NCBI RefSeq assembly: GCF_014281965.1
Contig: NZ_JACFTB010000001.1
Coordinates: forward strand, 1-64,000
Direction: 5' to 3'
Origin: Rhodococcus sp. BP22
Lineage (GTDB): Bacteria; Actinomycetota; Actinomycetes; Mycobacteriales; Mycobacteriaceae
DNA: 64,000 bases
Below the pieces are notes generated by a model. The model saw only the letters and a list, made by a program, of their open reading frames with translations. It searched no databases and had not been told where the DNA came from. This document shows positions 18,026 through 25,838 of the stretch, piece after piece. The translations under genes were made by a program, and so were the position numbers. Position 1 is the stretch's first letter, and the number at the start of each line of letters is the position of its first letter.

Positions 18026-19527
18026 GCGTAATTCCAGGAAAGTTGTGGGGCGTCGGTATCGGGCCCGGGGATCCCGAACTGGTGACGGTCAAAGCTGCGC
18101 GGGTCATCGGTGAAGCCGATGTCGTGGCATTCCACAGCGCAAAGCATGGCAAATCCATCTCACGCGGAGTCGCCGCCGGCTATATGAGCGAAGGTCAGAT
18201 CGAAGAGCACCTGGTGTACCCGGTCACCACGGAGACCACCGATCACCCAGGTGGGTACCAGGGAGCTATCGACGAGTTCTACACCCAGGCAGCCGAACGC
18301 CTTGCTGCACATCTCGAGTCCGGACTCTCGGTAGTCCTTCTCGCAGAGGGCGACCCGCTTTTCTACAGCTCCTACATGCACATGCACAAGAGGCTCTGCG
18401 ACCGTTTCGACGTCGAGATCGTACCGGGTGTGACTTCGGTGAGCGCCGCCTCGGCCGCACTGAAGACACCATTGGTCGAGCGCGACGAAGTCTTCACGGT
18501 GTTACCCGGAACACTGCCTGTCGCCGAGCTGACGAGGCGGCTTCGAAACACCGATGCGGCCGCGATCATGAAGCTCGGACGCACGTACCCCAATGTTGCA
18601 GCCGCACTGAAAGATTCGGGGCGACTCGACGAAGCTTTCTACGTCGAGCGAGCCAGTACCGGTAGCGAACGGGTTCTTGCCGCTGCCGACGTCGTCGCCG
18701 ACGAGGTGCCGTACTTCTCCATCGCAATCGTGCCGAGCCCGGCGAACAATACCGTCGAATCGCGCACACTGGGTGAAGTTGTCGTAGTCGGCCTCGGTCC
18801 GGGTGCAGACAGGTGGACGACAGACGAGGTTCGTCATGAGCTTCGCGCTGCCACAGACCTCGTCGGTTATGTGACGTATCTCGACCGAGTGCCGATGCAG
18901 GCCGGTCAGATTCGGCATGCAAGCGACAACAAGGTCGAGTCCGAACGTGCTGCTTTCGCGTTGGACCTCGCGAAGCGGGGCCGACGGGTTGTAGTGGTGT
19001 CCTCCGGCGATCCTGGAGTGTTTGCAATGGCCTCGGCAGTCGTCGAGATCGCCGCCGAAGACCAATGGTCTACCGTGCCGGTGCGGGTCGTCCCCGGAAT
19101 GACCGCAGCCAATGCGGTAGCGAGCCGCGTCGGCGCACCACTCGGACACGACTATGCCGTGATTTCACTGTCCGATCGCCTCAAGCCCTGGGACGTCGTG
19201 GCCGCCCGCCTGTCGGCTGTGGCCGAAGCGGACATGGCGATTGCCATCTACAACCCCGCCTCGAAGTCGAGGACATGGCAGATCTCTGCGACACGAGACA
19301 TCCTCCTCGAACATCGTGGACCCGATACTCCGGTGGTCATCGGTCGCGCGGTGGGAAGCGAAGACGAGTCGGTGACCACCGTTCGGTTGGCCGATCTCGC
19401 CGAAGCGAAAATCGATATGAGGTGCCTCCTCATCGTGGGATCCTCGCTCACGGAGGTCATCGACACCGGAAGTGGCCCAATGATCTTCACGCCACGGAGA
19501 TACCCTGCTGCAGAGGGACAAGCCTAG
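18022..19527 (+). CDS. cobIJ: Fused precorrin-2 C20-methyltransferase / precorrin-3B C17-methyltransferase CobIJ
   Basis: Two SAM-dependent methyltransferases in one 501-aa chain. The CobI half (1-245) begins with [18 protein letters not shown] and carries [20 protein letters not shown]. The CobJ half (250-501) begins with [18 protein letters not shown] and carries [13 protein letters not shown] and [16 protein letters not shown]. CobI methylates C20 of precorrin-2 and CobJ methylates C17 with ring contraction. The fusion is standard in mycobacteria and rhodococci. Its stop shares the palindrome CTAG with the stop of the convergent cobK. Confidence 0.96.
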   Translation: MSVIPGKLWGVGIGPGDPELVTVKAARVIGEADVVAFHSAKHGKSISRGVAAGYMSEGQIEEHLVYPVTTETTDHPGGYQGAIDEFYTQAAERLAAHLESGLSVVLLAEGDPLFYSSYMHMHKRLCDRFDVEIVPGVTSVSAASAALKTPLVERDEVFTVLPGTLPVAELTRRLRNTDAAAIMKLGRTYPNVAAALKDSGRLDEAFYVERASTGSERVLAAADVVADEVPYFSIAIVPSPANNTVESRTLGEVVVVGLGPGADRWTTDEVRHELRAATDLVGYVTYLDRVPMQAGQIRHASDNKVESERAAFALDLAKRGRRVVVVSSGDPGVFAMASAVVEIAAEDQWSTVPVRVVPGMTAANAVASRVGAPLGHDYAVISLSDRLKPWDVVAARLSAVAEADMAIAIYNPASKSRTWQISATRDILLEHRGPDTPVVIGRAVGSEDESVTTVRLADLAEAKIDMRCLLIVGSSLTEVIDTGSGPMIFTPRRYPAAEGQA

Positions 19528-20264
19528 CCGGAAAGCGAACCCAGCCAGGCCAGCACGTCGTCCACGGTGTGAACCACACGTCGATCGGGTGCGACTGTCG
19601 GCCGGGCGATCATGATCACTGGAATGCCCAGTTCTCTCGCCGCGGTGATCTTCGCTTCCGTCATCACTCCCCCACTGTTCTTGCTGACGACGGCGTCGAT
19701 ACCGCGGCTGCGCATCAGCTCGATTTCGGTGTCGATGTCGAACGGCCCTCGCGCGAGCAATAATTCGTGATGGATCGGCAGTACCGGGTCTGGTGGATCG
19801 ATGCTACGAATCAGAAACCAGCTGGATTCGACCGCCGCGAAGGCCGCTACCTCCTGACGCCCGATCGTCAGCAGGACGCGACCGGCGTCGGCTGGAATGG
19901 CCGCCGCTGCTTCGCCTGGGGTGAATACCTCTATCCACTGGTCACCGGGCCTGCGGGACCACGGCGTGCGATGCAGTCCGAGAAGCGGGATGCGATGGTG
20001 TGCAGCGGCGATGGCGGCGTTGTTCGAGATCGTGGAGGCGAAGGGATGCGTCGCGTCCACCATCGCGTCGATCTCGTGATCGTGCAGCCAGCGGGTCAGC
20101 CCGTCGGCCCCGCCGAACCCGCCGACGCGCGAAGTGCCCAGCGGGAGTTTCGGGTCTCGAACACGGCCGGCAAGAGAAGTGACGAAGTCGAACCGATCGT
20201 CGCCGGACAACCGTGCGGCCAACTCTCGCGACTCGGAGGTGCCTCCGAGTACCAGCACCCTCAC
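19524..20264 (-). CDS. cobK: Precorrin-6A reductase CobK
   Basis: NADPH-dependent reduction of precorrin-6A to precorrin-6B. The N-terminal nucleotide-binding motif VRVLVLGGTSESRELAARL is clear. Other family signatures are VDATHPFASTISNNA, GRVLLTIGRQEVAAF and VVSKNSGGVMTEAKI. The frame is open well upstream, but GTG 20264 overlaps the cobL stop by GTGA and gives 246 aa, the normal length; GTG 20282 is an alternative. Transcription is convergent with cobIJ. Confidence 0.93.
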   Translation of the reverse strand: MRVLVLGGTSESRELAARLSGDDRFDFVTSLAGRVRDPKLPLGTSRVGGFGGADGLTRWLHDHEIDAMVDATHPFASTISNNAAIAAAHHRIPLLGLHRTPWSRRPGDQWIEVFTPGEAAAAIPADAGRVLLTIGRQEVAAFAAVESSWFLIRSIDPPDPVLPIHHELLLARGPFDIDTEIELMRSRGIDAVVSKNSGGVMTEAKITAARELGIPVIMIARPTVAPDRRVVHTVDDVLAWLGSLSG

Positions 20265-21478
20265 TGCTTGATCGATATCCACTGCGCAACCGGAAGTTGG
20301 GGTCGCCAACTCGTGAACGAGCCCAACGGCTCCCCCCGGTAGATCTGAAACTTTCGCAGCGACCCACCGTACCGATCCACACTGTGCAACAGAAGTGCCT
20401 CGGATTCGGCCGTCACCGCATTCGCGACGAGTCTCCCCCCTGGTCGCAGTTGCGACCAACAGGCCTCGATCATCTCGCTCTGGGTCAGTCCGCCACCGAT
20501 GAATACGGCATCGGGCTGCTCGCCGTCGCCGAAGCATGCGGGTGCAGCGCCTCGAACCTGGAGCCCCGGTACGCCGAGCGCACGTGCGTTGACTTCGATC
20601 TGTGATCGCCTTGCCTCGAGAATCTCGAATGCGACTGCGGTGCATCGTGGATCCGTTCGCATCCATTCGATACCGATCGATCCCGACCCACCTCCGACAT
20701 CGAACAACACCTCTCCCGGAGTCGGGGCAAGCGCACTGACCGTCAACGCGCGAACCTCGGATTTGGTCAGCTGACCGTCACCGGCGTACACAGCGTCGGG
20801 CAACCCCGGGATCCGACTGATCCGAGGTGAAGTGGACGAGGACACGCATTCGACAGCGACGACGTTGAGCGGATCTCCGGGCCCCTCATTCCACGTGCGC
20901 GCAGTACCCGTGACCGACCTTTCGGCACGTCCACCCAGTTGTTCGAACACTGTGACAACCGAGTCTGCGAAACCTGATTCACACAGCAGCGACACCACCT
21001 GAGCGGGGGTGTCCCGGCCTCGGGAAAGAACGATTACCCGGCCGCCGTGAGCCAAGGCGGGTAACAGCGTCGCGACTTCGGTATTGACGAGGCTGACCGC
21101 TGTGGTCGTGTGCACCGCCCAGCCCAGACGCGCACAGGCCAACGACATCGACGACGGGGCCGGCATCACACGCAGCCGCTGGGCGCCGAACTCCCTGGCC
21201 AACGTGACTCCGATTCCGTGGAACATGGGATCCCCGCTGGCGAGTACACATACCCGTTTACCGTCGAACTCGTCGATGGAGGCGCGCAGGCCGGGCAACA
21301 ATGGGGACGGCCACGGACGTGCACGATCGTCCGGTACAGGAAGCGTCGACAACTGCCGAGTCGAGCCGAAGACCACGTCCGAATCCAAAATCACTGCCCT
21401 AGCTGATTCGGCTACACCTTCCCAACCGTCCGCTCCGATACCGACGACTGCGATCGGGGTTCGACCGACCGGGGGCAT
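20261..21478 (-). CDS. cobL: Precorrin-6Y C5,15-methyltransferase (decarboxylating) CobL
   Basis: Bifunctional enzyme of 405 aa. The N-terminal CbiE-like methyltransferase (residues 1-205) starts PIAVVGIGADGWEGVAESAR and contains VLASGDPMFHGIG. The C-terminal CbiT-like Rossmann methyltransferase has GEVLFDVGGGSGSIGIEWM and DAVFIGGGLTQSEMIEA. It methylates C5 and C15 and decarboxylates the C12 acetate. ATG 21478 overlaps the stop of the upstream SDR gene by one base (TGATG). The upstream frame extension belongs to SDR DNA. Confidence 0.95.
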   Translation of the reverse strand: MPPVGRTPIAVVGIGADGWEGVAESARAVILDSDVVFGSTRQLSTLPVPDDRARPWPSPLLPGLRASIDEFDGKRVCVLASGDPMFHGIGVTLAREFGAQRLRVMPAPSSMSLACARLGWAVHTTTAVSLVNTEVATLLPALAHGGRVIVLSRGRDTPAQVVSLLCESGFADSVVTVFEQLGGRAERSVTGTARTWNEGPGDPLNVVAVECVSSSTSPRISRIPGLPDAVYAGDGQLTKSEVRALTVSALAPTPGEVLFDVGGGSGSIGIEWMRTDPRCTAVAFEILEARRSQIEVNARALGVPGLQVRGAAPACFGDGEQPDAVFIGGGLTQSEMIEACWSQLRPGGRLVANAVTAESEALLLHSVDRYGGSLRKFQIYRGEPLGSFTSWRPQLPVAQWISIKQ

Positions 21479-22251
21479 CAGCGAGGCATCTTTCGCCAGA
21501 GCCACGACGGCAGAAGATTCAATCCGGCGTACAGCGGTCCGAGGATGCCGGGCACCCACACCCGAGACTTCTTTCGTGCCAGCGCACGCACGACGGCATC
21601 TGCGACTTGGTCTGGGGTACTGGAAAACGGTGCGGGAGACATCCCCTCGGTCATCGATCCGATGACGAAGCCCGGGCGAACCAGAAGCAGCGATACCCCC
21701 GACCCATGCAGTGCATCCGCCAGACCGCTCGCGAAGCCGTCGAGGCCCGCCTTGGCCGAGCCGTACACATAGTTGGCTTTGCGCACGCGGATGCCTGCCA
21801 CAGAGGAGAAGACTACGAGTTCGCCGCTCCCCTGGCGTCGCATCATCCGAGTCGCATGAGTGAGCACGGAAACCTGCGCGACGAAGTCGGTATGCACTAT
21901 CGCCATCGCGTGCTCGGCGTCCGATACTGCCCGTGCATGATCGCCGAGAATTCCGAATGCCAGAACCACAGTTGCCAACGGTCCGAAGTCTTGCGCGACG
22001 GAATCGAGAAATTCACCGTGACGGCTCACGTCGTCGGCATCGAACTCCACCGTTGCGATGCTGCGTGCACCTGCGGCTTGCAATCGTCCTACCTGCGAGG
22101 AAAGCTGATCGCTCCGTCTGGCGGCGAGGACGACGGTCCGACCGGGAGCAAGTCGCGTCGCCACCTCCATACCGATCTCGCTGCGGCCCCCTAGAAGCAG
22201 GACTGTGCCGGAATGGCGCGGAAAAGTGTCACTGGGTGGAGTGGACGTCAC
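21478..22251 (-). CDS. Short-chain dehydrogenase, Rv2073c-like
   Basis: SDR oxidoreductase of 257 aa. It has a cofactor motif in VLLLGGRSEIGMEVATRLAP, a VLAFGILGD strand and the catalytic YVYGSAKAGLDGFASGL (Tyr-x3-Lys) preceded by Ser in VFSSVAGIRVR. It is translationally coupled to cobL, and the same neighbourhood (SDR beside cobL) exists in M. tuberculosis, but a role in corrin synthesis is unproven. It starts with GTG 22251. Confidence 0.88.
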   Translation of the reverse strand: MTSTPPSDTFPRHSGTVLLLGGRSEIGMEVATRLAPGRTVVLAARRSDQLSSQVGRLQAAGARSIATVEFDADDVSRHGEFLDSVAQDFGPLATVVLAFGILGDHARAVSDAEHAMAIVHTDFVAQVSVLTHATRMMRRQGSGELVVFSSVAGIRVRKANYVYGSAKAGLDGFASGLADALHGSGVSLLLVRPGFVIGSMTEGMSPAPFSSTPDQVADAVVRALARKKSRVWVPGILGPLYAGLNLLPSWLWRKMPR

Positions 22252-22270
22252 GGCTTACAGTGTCTCCGAT

Positions 22271-22276
22271 TACGGT
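22271..22276 (+). promoter_or_regulatory. Probable -10 box, leaderless Rv2074-like gene
   Basis: TACGGT ends 6 nt before ATG 22283 with no ribosome site between. Confidence 0.55.
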
Positions 22277-22282
22277 CATAGG

Positions 22283-22696
22283 ATGGCCACCACCCCCGCA
22301 GACTCCTCAGCCCTCACCGCCGATGCGACCGAATTTCTCACCCAGCGTCATCTCGCAACATTGACCACGCTCCGCACCGATGGCACTCCCCACGTCGTGG
22401 CCGTCGGATTCACTTGGGATCCTGATGCCCGCTTTGCTCGCGTGATCACACGCCGTACGTCACAAAAGGCAATCAATGCTGCGCGAGGTGGATACGCGGC
22501 GGTAAACCAGATCGAAGGACCACTCTGGCTGACTTTGGAAGGTCCGAGCGAAGTTCTGACGAACCCCGACGACGTCCGCGATGCCGAACAGAGATACGCC
22601 GTGCGTTACCGGGTTCCCAGTGAGAATCCCGAACGAGTCGTCATCCGTATCGCCGTCCAACGGGTACTCGGCTCCGCTTCGTTGCTCGCGCGTTGA
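22283..22696 (+). CDS. PPOX-class F420-dependent protein, Rv2074-like (biliverdin reductase type)
   Basis: A 137-aa split-barrel protein, the same length as I recall for M. tuberculosis Rv2074, which reduces biliverdin with F420H2. Visible signatures are LTQRHLATLTTLRTDGTPHV and RVITRRTSQKAINAARGGY, where the basic patch should bind F420. The longer upstream frame is rejected because a leaderless -10 box fits ATG 22283. It is divergent from the SDR gene and converges on the peptidase. Confidence 0.88.
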   Translation: MATTPADSSALTADATEFLTQRHLATLTTLRTDGTPHVVAVGFTWDPDARFARVITRRTSQKAINAARGGYAAVNQIEGPLWLTLEGPSEVLTNPDDVRDAEQRYAVRYRVPSENPERVVIRIAVQRVLGSASLLAR

Positions 22697-22697
22697 T

Positions 22698-23843
22698 CTA
22701 CGAGGCAGGCAACACTGCCAGCCCACGCGGCCGACGATTGACCGACTCACACCCGTCAGCGGTGACGATCACGATGTCCTCGATTCGAGCACCCCACTGA
22801 CCTCGGAAATAGATCCCTGGTTCGATACTGAAGGCCATCCCCTCGACCAATTCGATGTCGTTGCCTGCCACGATGTAAGGCTCTTCGTGAACCGAAAGAC
22901 CGATTCCATGGCCGGTGCGGTGTAGGAACACGTCACCTAGTCCCTCGGCGGACAGCACGTCGCGCGCCGCCGCATCGATGGCCTCGGCCCTCACACCGGG
23001 CCTGACTGCATCGACTGCCGCCTGTTGTGCTCGCTCGAGAACGGCGTAGTGCTCGGCAACTTCGGCAGAAGCCTCGCCCAACACGTAAGTCCGCGTCGAA
23101 TCCGAGTTGTACCCCGGCGCGACGGGGCCGCCGATGTCGATCACAACGACATCTCCTGCCTCGATGATTCGTTCCGACACTTCGTGATGCGGATCCGCCC
23201 CGTGAGGGCCGGAACCGACGATGATGAACGCTGCCTCGGTGTGCCCTTCCTCCACGATCGCGGCGCCAATGTCGTGTGCAACGTCCGCCTCCGTACGGCC
23301 GACTCTGAGGAAGTCCCCCATTCGGGCGTGCACCCGGTCGATCGCGTGGCCGGCGCGCCTGAGCGCCTCGATCTCGGCGCTGTCCTTCGACATTCGCAGT
23401 TGCCGCAGCACCGCGGTCGCCAAAATCGGTGTCCGTCCCAGCTTCTCGGCCAACGGCACGAAGTGCAATGCCGGCATGGCGTCGTCGACCGCGGTTTTCG
23501 CGCCGGACGGCAATATGGCGGCGACAAGTGCGTAGGGACTGACTCCATCCACCCAATCCGTAATCACGAGACCCAGATCTCCGACCGCGGAATCCTCCAA
23601 GGCTGCCAACTCGATCCGCGGGACGATCACGGTGGGGCTCGAGCCATCCGCAGGGATCACCAGGCAGATCAGGCGCTCGAACGAACTTGCCCGCGAACCG
23701 ATCAGATATTGCAGATCTGGACCAGGGGTGACCAGCAAGGCATCAAGACCCGCCTGCCCGGCGTACTCGGCCGCGCGAGCCAGCCGCGAGGCATAGATTT
23801 CTGTCGCGAATCGGGTGGGTGACGACGTGGAATCGGAACTCAT
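22698..23843 (-). CDS. pepE: M24 family Xaa-Pro aminopeptidase/dipeptidase, PepE-like
   Basis: Cytoplasmic metallopeptidase of 381 aa that cleaves Xaa-Pro bonds. The N-terminal creatinase-like domain (residues 15-150) is followed by the pita-bread catalytic domain. The metal ligands fall in [20 protein letters not shown] (two Asp), [16 protein letters not shown] (His), SIEPGIYF (Glu) and [11 protein letters not shown] (Glu). The gene stops one base after the convergent Rv2074-like gene ends. It is divergent from the exonuclease gene, as in M. tuberculosis (Rv2089c/Rv2090). Confidence 0.92.
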   Translation of the reverse strand: MSSDSTSSPTRFATEIYASRLARAAEYAGQAGLDALLVTPGPDLQYLIGSRASSFERLICLVIPADGSSPTVIVPRIELAALEDSAVGDLGLVITDWVDGVSPYALVAAILPSGAKTAVDDAMPALHFVPLAEKLGRTPILATAVLRQLRMSKDSAEIEALRRAGHAIDRVHARMGDFLRVGRTEADVAHDIGAAIVEEGHTEAAFIIVGSGPHGADPHHEVSERIIEAGDVVVIDIGGPVAPGYNSDSTRTYVLGEASAEVAEHYAVLERAQQAAVDAVRPGVRAEAIDAAARDVLSAEGLGDVFLHRTGHGIGLSVHEEPYIVAGNDIELVEGMAFSIEPGIYFRGQWGARIEDIVIVTADGCESVNRRPRGLAVLPAS

Positions 23844-23849
23844 GACTTC

Positions 23850-23855
23850 AGGCTA
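23850..23855 (-). promoter_or_regulatory. Probable -10 box, leaderless pepE
   Basis: On the minus strand TAGCCT ends 6 nt before ATG 23843; no Shine-Dalgarno sequence is present. Confidence 0.6.
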
Positions 23856-23870
23856 ACGGCGTTTGGCAAG

Positions 23871-24845
23871 ATGATGTCCATGACAGCCCCGGGAACGTCA
23901 CCTCTTCTCCTTCTCGACGGAGCCAGCCTGTGGTTTCGGGCCTACTACGCGCTACCCGAATCGATCACGGCCCCGGATGGGCGACCGGTCAACGCCGTGC
24001 GGGGATTCATCGACATGGTCGCTGCTCTGATGGCTCGAACCGAGCCGCGCCGTCTCGCCGTCTGCCTCGATCTCGATTGGCGCCCGAAGTTTCGAGTGGA
24101 TGCAGTGCCGTCGTACAAGGCGCATCGCGTCGCAGAAGTACTGCCCAGCACCGGATCGAGCGAGGAAGTACCCGAAACACTGACACCTCAGGTCGAGATG
24201 ATCATGAACGTTCTCGCTGCCGCGGGGATCGCAACTGCCGGATCGGTCGGACTCGAAGCTGACGACGTACTCGGAACTCTGGCTGCGCGCGAGCGAGAAG
24301 ATCCGGTCGTCGTCGTCAGCGGAGATCGAGATCTGCTGCAGGTTGCATCCGATGAACCCAACCAGGTCAGGGTCCTCTACGTCGGGCGGGGGTTGGCGAA
24401 GGCCGAGTTGTTCGGCCCCACGGAAGTGGCAGACAAGTACGGGGTTCCCCTGCACCGGGCGGGCGAAGCATATGCCGAACTCGCTCTTCTGCGCGGTGAT
24501 GCATCGGACGGACTTCCGGGAGTGAAAGGCGTCGGCGAGAAAACGGCGTCGACGCTCATGCTGCGCTACGGCTCGGTGGCCGATCTGCGCGCAGCGGTGG
24601 ACGATCCAGCATCCGATCTGGCGAAGGGCATCCGAGCAAAACTGACCGCGGCGAGCGACTACCTGGATGCAGCACTGCCTGTAGTTCGCGTCGTCACCGA
24701 TGCCGAGGTCGAGTTCTCACGGCCGGACATCATTCCAGCTGTGCCCGCCGACCCGGATCGGCTGTCGCAGCTGGCTTCCGAGCTCGGAATCGGCAGTGCC
24801 GTGGATCGATTGACCTCGGCACTGGGCACCTACGGCCGTCCCTGA
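23871..24845 (+). CDS. 5'-3' exonuclease (polymerase I 5'-nuclease domain, stand-alone), Rv2090-like
   Basis: FEN-like 5' nuclease of 324 aa. The acidic metal-binding clusters are visible in [41 protein letters not shown] and [14 protein letters not shown] helix-hairpin-helix DNA-binding motif follows ([19 protein letters not shown]). It lacks a polymerase domain, so it probably acts on flaps or primers beside PolA. Three clustered ATGs make the exact start uncertain by a few residues. Confidence 0.92.
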   Translation: MMSMTAPGTSPLLLLDGASLWFRAYYALPESITAPDGRPVNAVRGFIDMVAALMARTEPRRLAVCLDLDWRPKFRVDAVPSYKAHRVAEVLPSTGSSEEVPETLTPQVEMIMNVLAAAGIATAGSVGLEADDVLGTLAAREREDPVVVVSGDRDLLQVASDEPNQVRVLYVGRGLAKAELFGPTEVADKYGVPLHRAGEAYAELALLRGDASDGLPGVKGVGEKTASTLMLRYGSVADLRAAVDDPASDLAKGIRAKLTAASDYLDAALPVVRVVTDAEVEFSRPDIIPAVPADPDRLSQLASELGIGSAVDRLTSALGTYGRP

Positions 24846-24854
24846 CCCGAAACC

Positions 24855-24944
24855 CAGCTGCACTCCGTATCTCAGCTGGGTTTCGTACGGCAGTTGGTCC
24901 CAGTACGTCAGTTTGTCCCAGAACTTCAGTTGGTCCCAGAACTT
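24855..24944. repeat. Five tandem 18-bp units between convergent genes
   Basis: Units begin at 24855, 24873, 24891, 24909 and 24927, each starting CAG. The last three are close copies of CAGTTGGTCCCAGAACTT and the first two are degenerate. The array fills the space between the exonuclease stop and the DUF4333 stop, which lies at its right border. On the minus strand, in a frame different from the DUF4333 gene, it would encode hexapeptides like LKFWDQ. Confidence 0.85.
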
Positions 24945-25792
24945 CAGCGGGGACGTGATACCTCGTAGGTTCCGGTGTCGTCGGTGAACGTCAACGTCAC
25001 CTTCTTGTCGATGCCATCGACTCGCACCGAGCAATCGAAGGATGCACCTTTTTCGACGGCCTGGCCGGTGGGGCAATCTACGTTCGAAACGCTTGTCGCG
25101 CCGTAGGTTCCGGAGACGATCTCTTCGATTCCGGCCTCGGCAGCGTCAGCATCGAGGGTCTTTGTTCCACCCAAGGTCGCGAAAAGCACCCCACCGATGA
25201 GAAGAATTGCGACGACCAACCCGCCGATCACGAACAGGGGTGTCTTCGACTTGGTGCCCTGCGGTGATTGTTGACCTGGATTCCACTGCTGCTGACCGGG
25301 CTGCTGACCGGGATACATTCCCCCGTACTGGCCCTGCGGATACTGGCCCTGGGGAAATTGGCCTTGAGGAAACTGGCCCTGGGGATTTTGCCCCTGCGGA
25401 TACTGCCCCTGGGGAAATTGGCCCTGGGGGAACTGACCTTGGGGGAACTGGCCTTGAGGAAATTGACCCTGGGGATACTGCCCCTGCGGGAACTGGCCCT
25501 GCTCGTAGGACTGAGTTGGATAGTTACCCTGCCCCTGGGGCTGCGCCGGGTATTGCCCCTGCGGATAGGGCGGCTGCTGAGGGTAGCCCTGAGTCGGTTG
25601 GCCCGATGTAGGTCCGGCTTGGCCCCATGCTTGCTGACCAGGTGCTTGCTGACTGGGCGCCTGTTGTTCCCATGGCTGACCGGTCGTTGGGAGTTCACCG
25701 CCAGAATGGGTCTCCGACACTGGTTCTTCCTGTTGCCCCTGATTGCGCGACCACTGCTCATCAGGGTTGTTCGGACCGTAAGGGCCGGTCAT
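24944..25792 (-). CDS. DUF4333 membrane protein with Gln/Pro/Gly-rich repeats, Rv2091c-like
   Basis: A 282-aa protein in three parts. The N-terminal half (about residues 45-165) is a low-complexity cytoplasmic tail made of GQFPQ/GQYPQ pentapeptides. A single membrane helix follows (PLFVIGGLVVAILLIGGVLF). The C-terminal DUF4333 domain outside the membrane has two cysteines (NVDCPTGQAV, GASFDCSVRV) that probably form a disulfide. ATG 25792 is chosen over a longer frame because GGAGG lies just upstream. It follows helY by 46 nt, as Rv2091c follows helY in M. tuberculosis. Function is unknown. Confidence 0.85.
   Translation of the reverse strand: MTGPYGPNNPDEQWSRNQGQQEEPVSETHSGGELPTTGQPWEQQAPSQQAPGQQAWGQAGPTSGQPTQGYPQQPPYPQGQYPAQPQGQGNYPTQSYEQGQFPQGQYPQGQFPQGQFPQGQFPQGQFPQGQYPQGQNPQGQFPQGQFPQGQYPQGQYGGMYPGQQPGQQQWNPGQQSPQGTKSKTPLFVIGGLVVAILLIGGVLFATLGGTKTLDADAAEAGIEEIVSGTYGATSVSNVDCPTGQAVEKGASFDCSVRVDGIDKKVTLTFTDDTGTYEVSRPR
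25321..25572 (-). repeat. 15-bp tandem repeat encoding GQ(F/Y)PQ pentapeptides
   Basis: About 15 head-to-tail 15-bp units inside the DUF4333 gene, with variants giving F, Y or N at the third residue. Runs of near-identical neighbouring units indicate recent slippage or unequal exchange while keeping the reading frame. Confidence 0.85.
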
Positions 25793-25838
25793 CTCGCCTC
25801 CACTTGATTCGATGTCGTCACACCTTAACGGAATTACC

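Noticed and set aside
24855..25572. CRISPR-like repeats
   Set aside because: The 15-bp and 18-bp units are contiguous with no spacers, and no cas genes are present.
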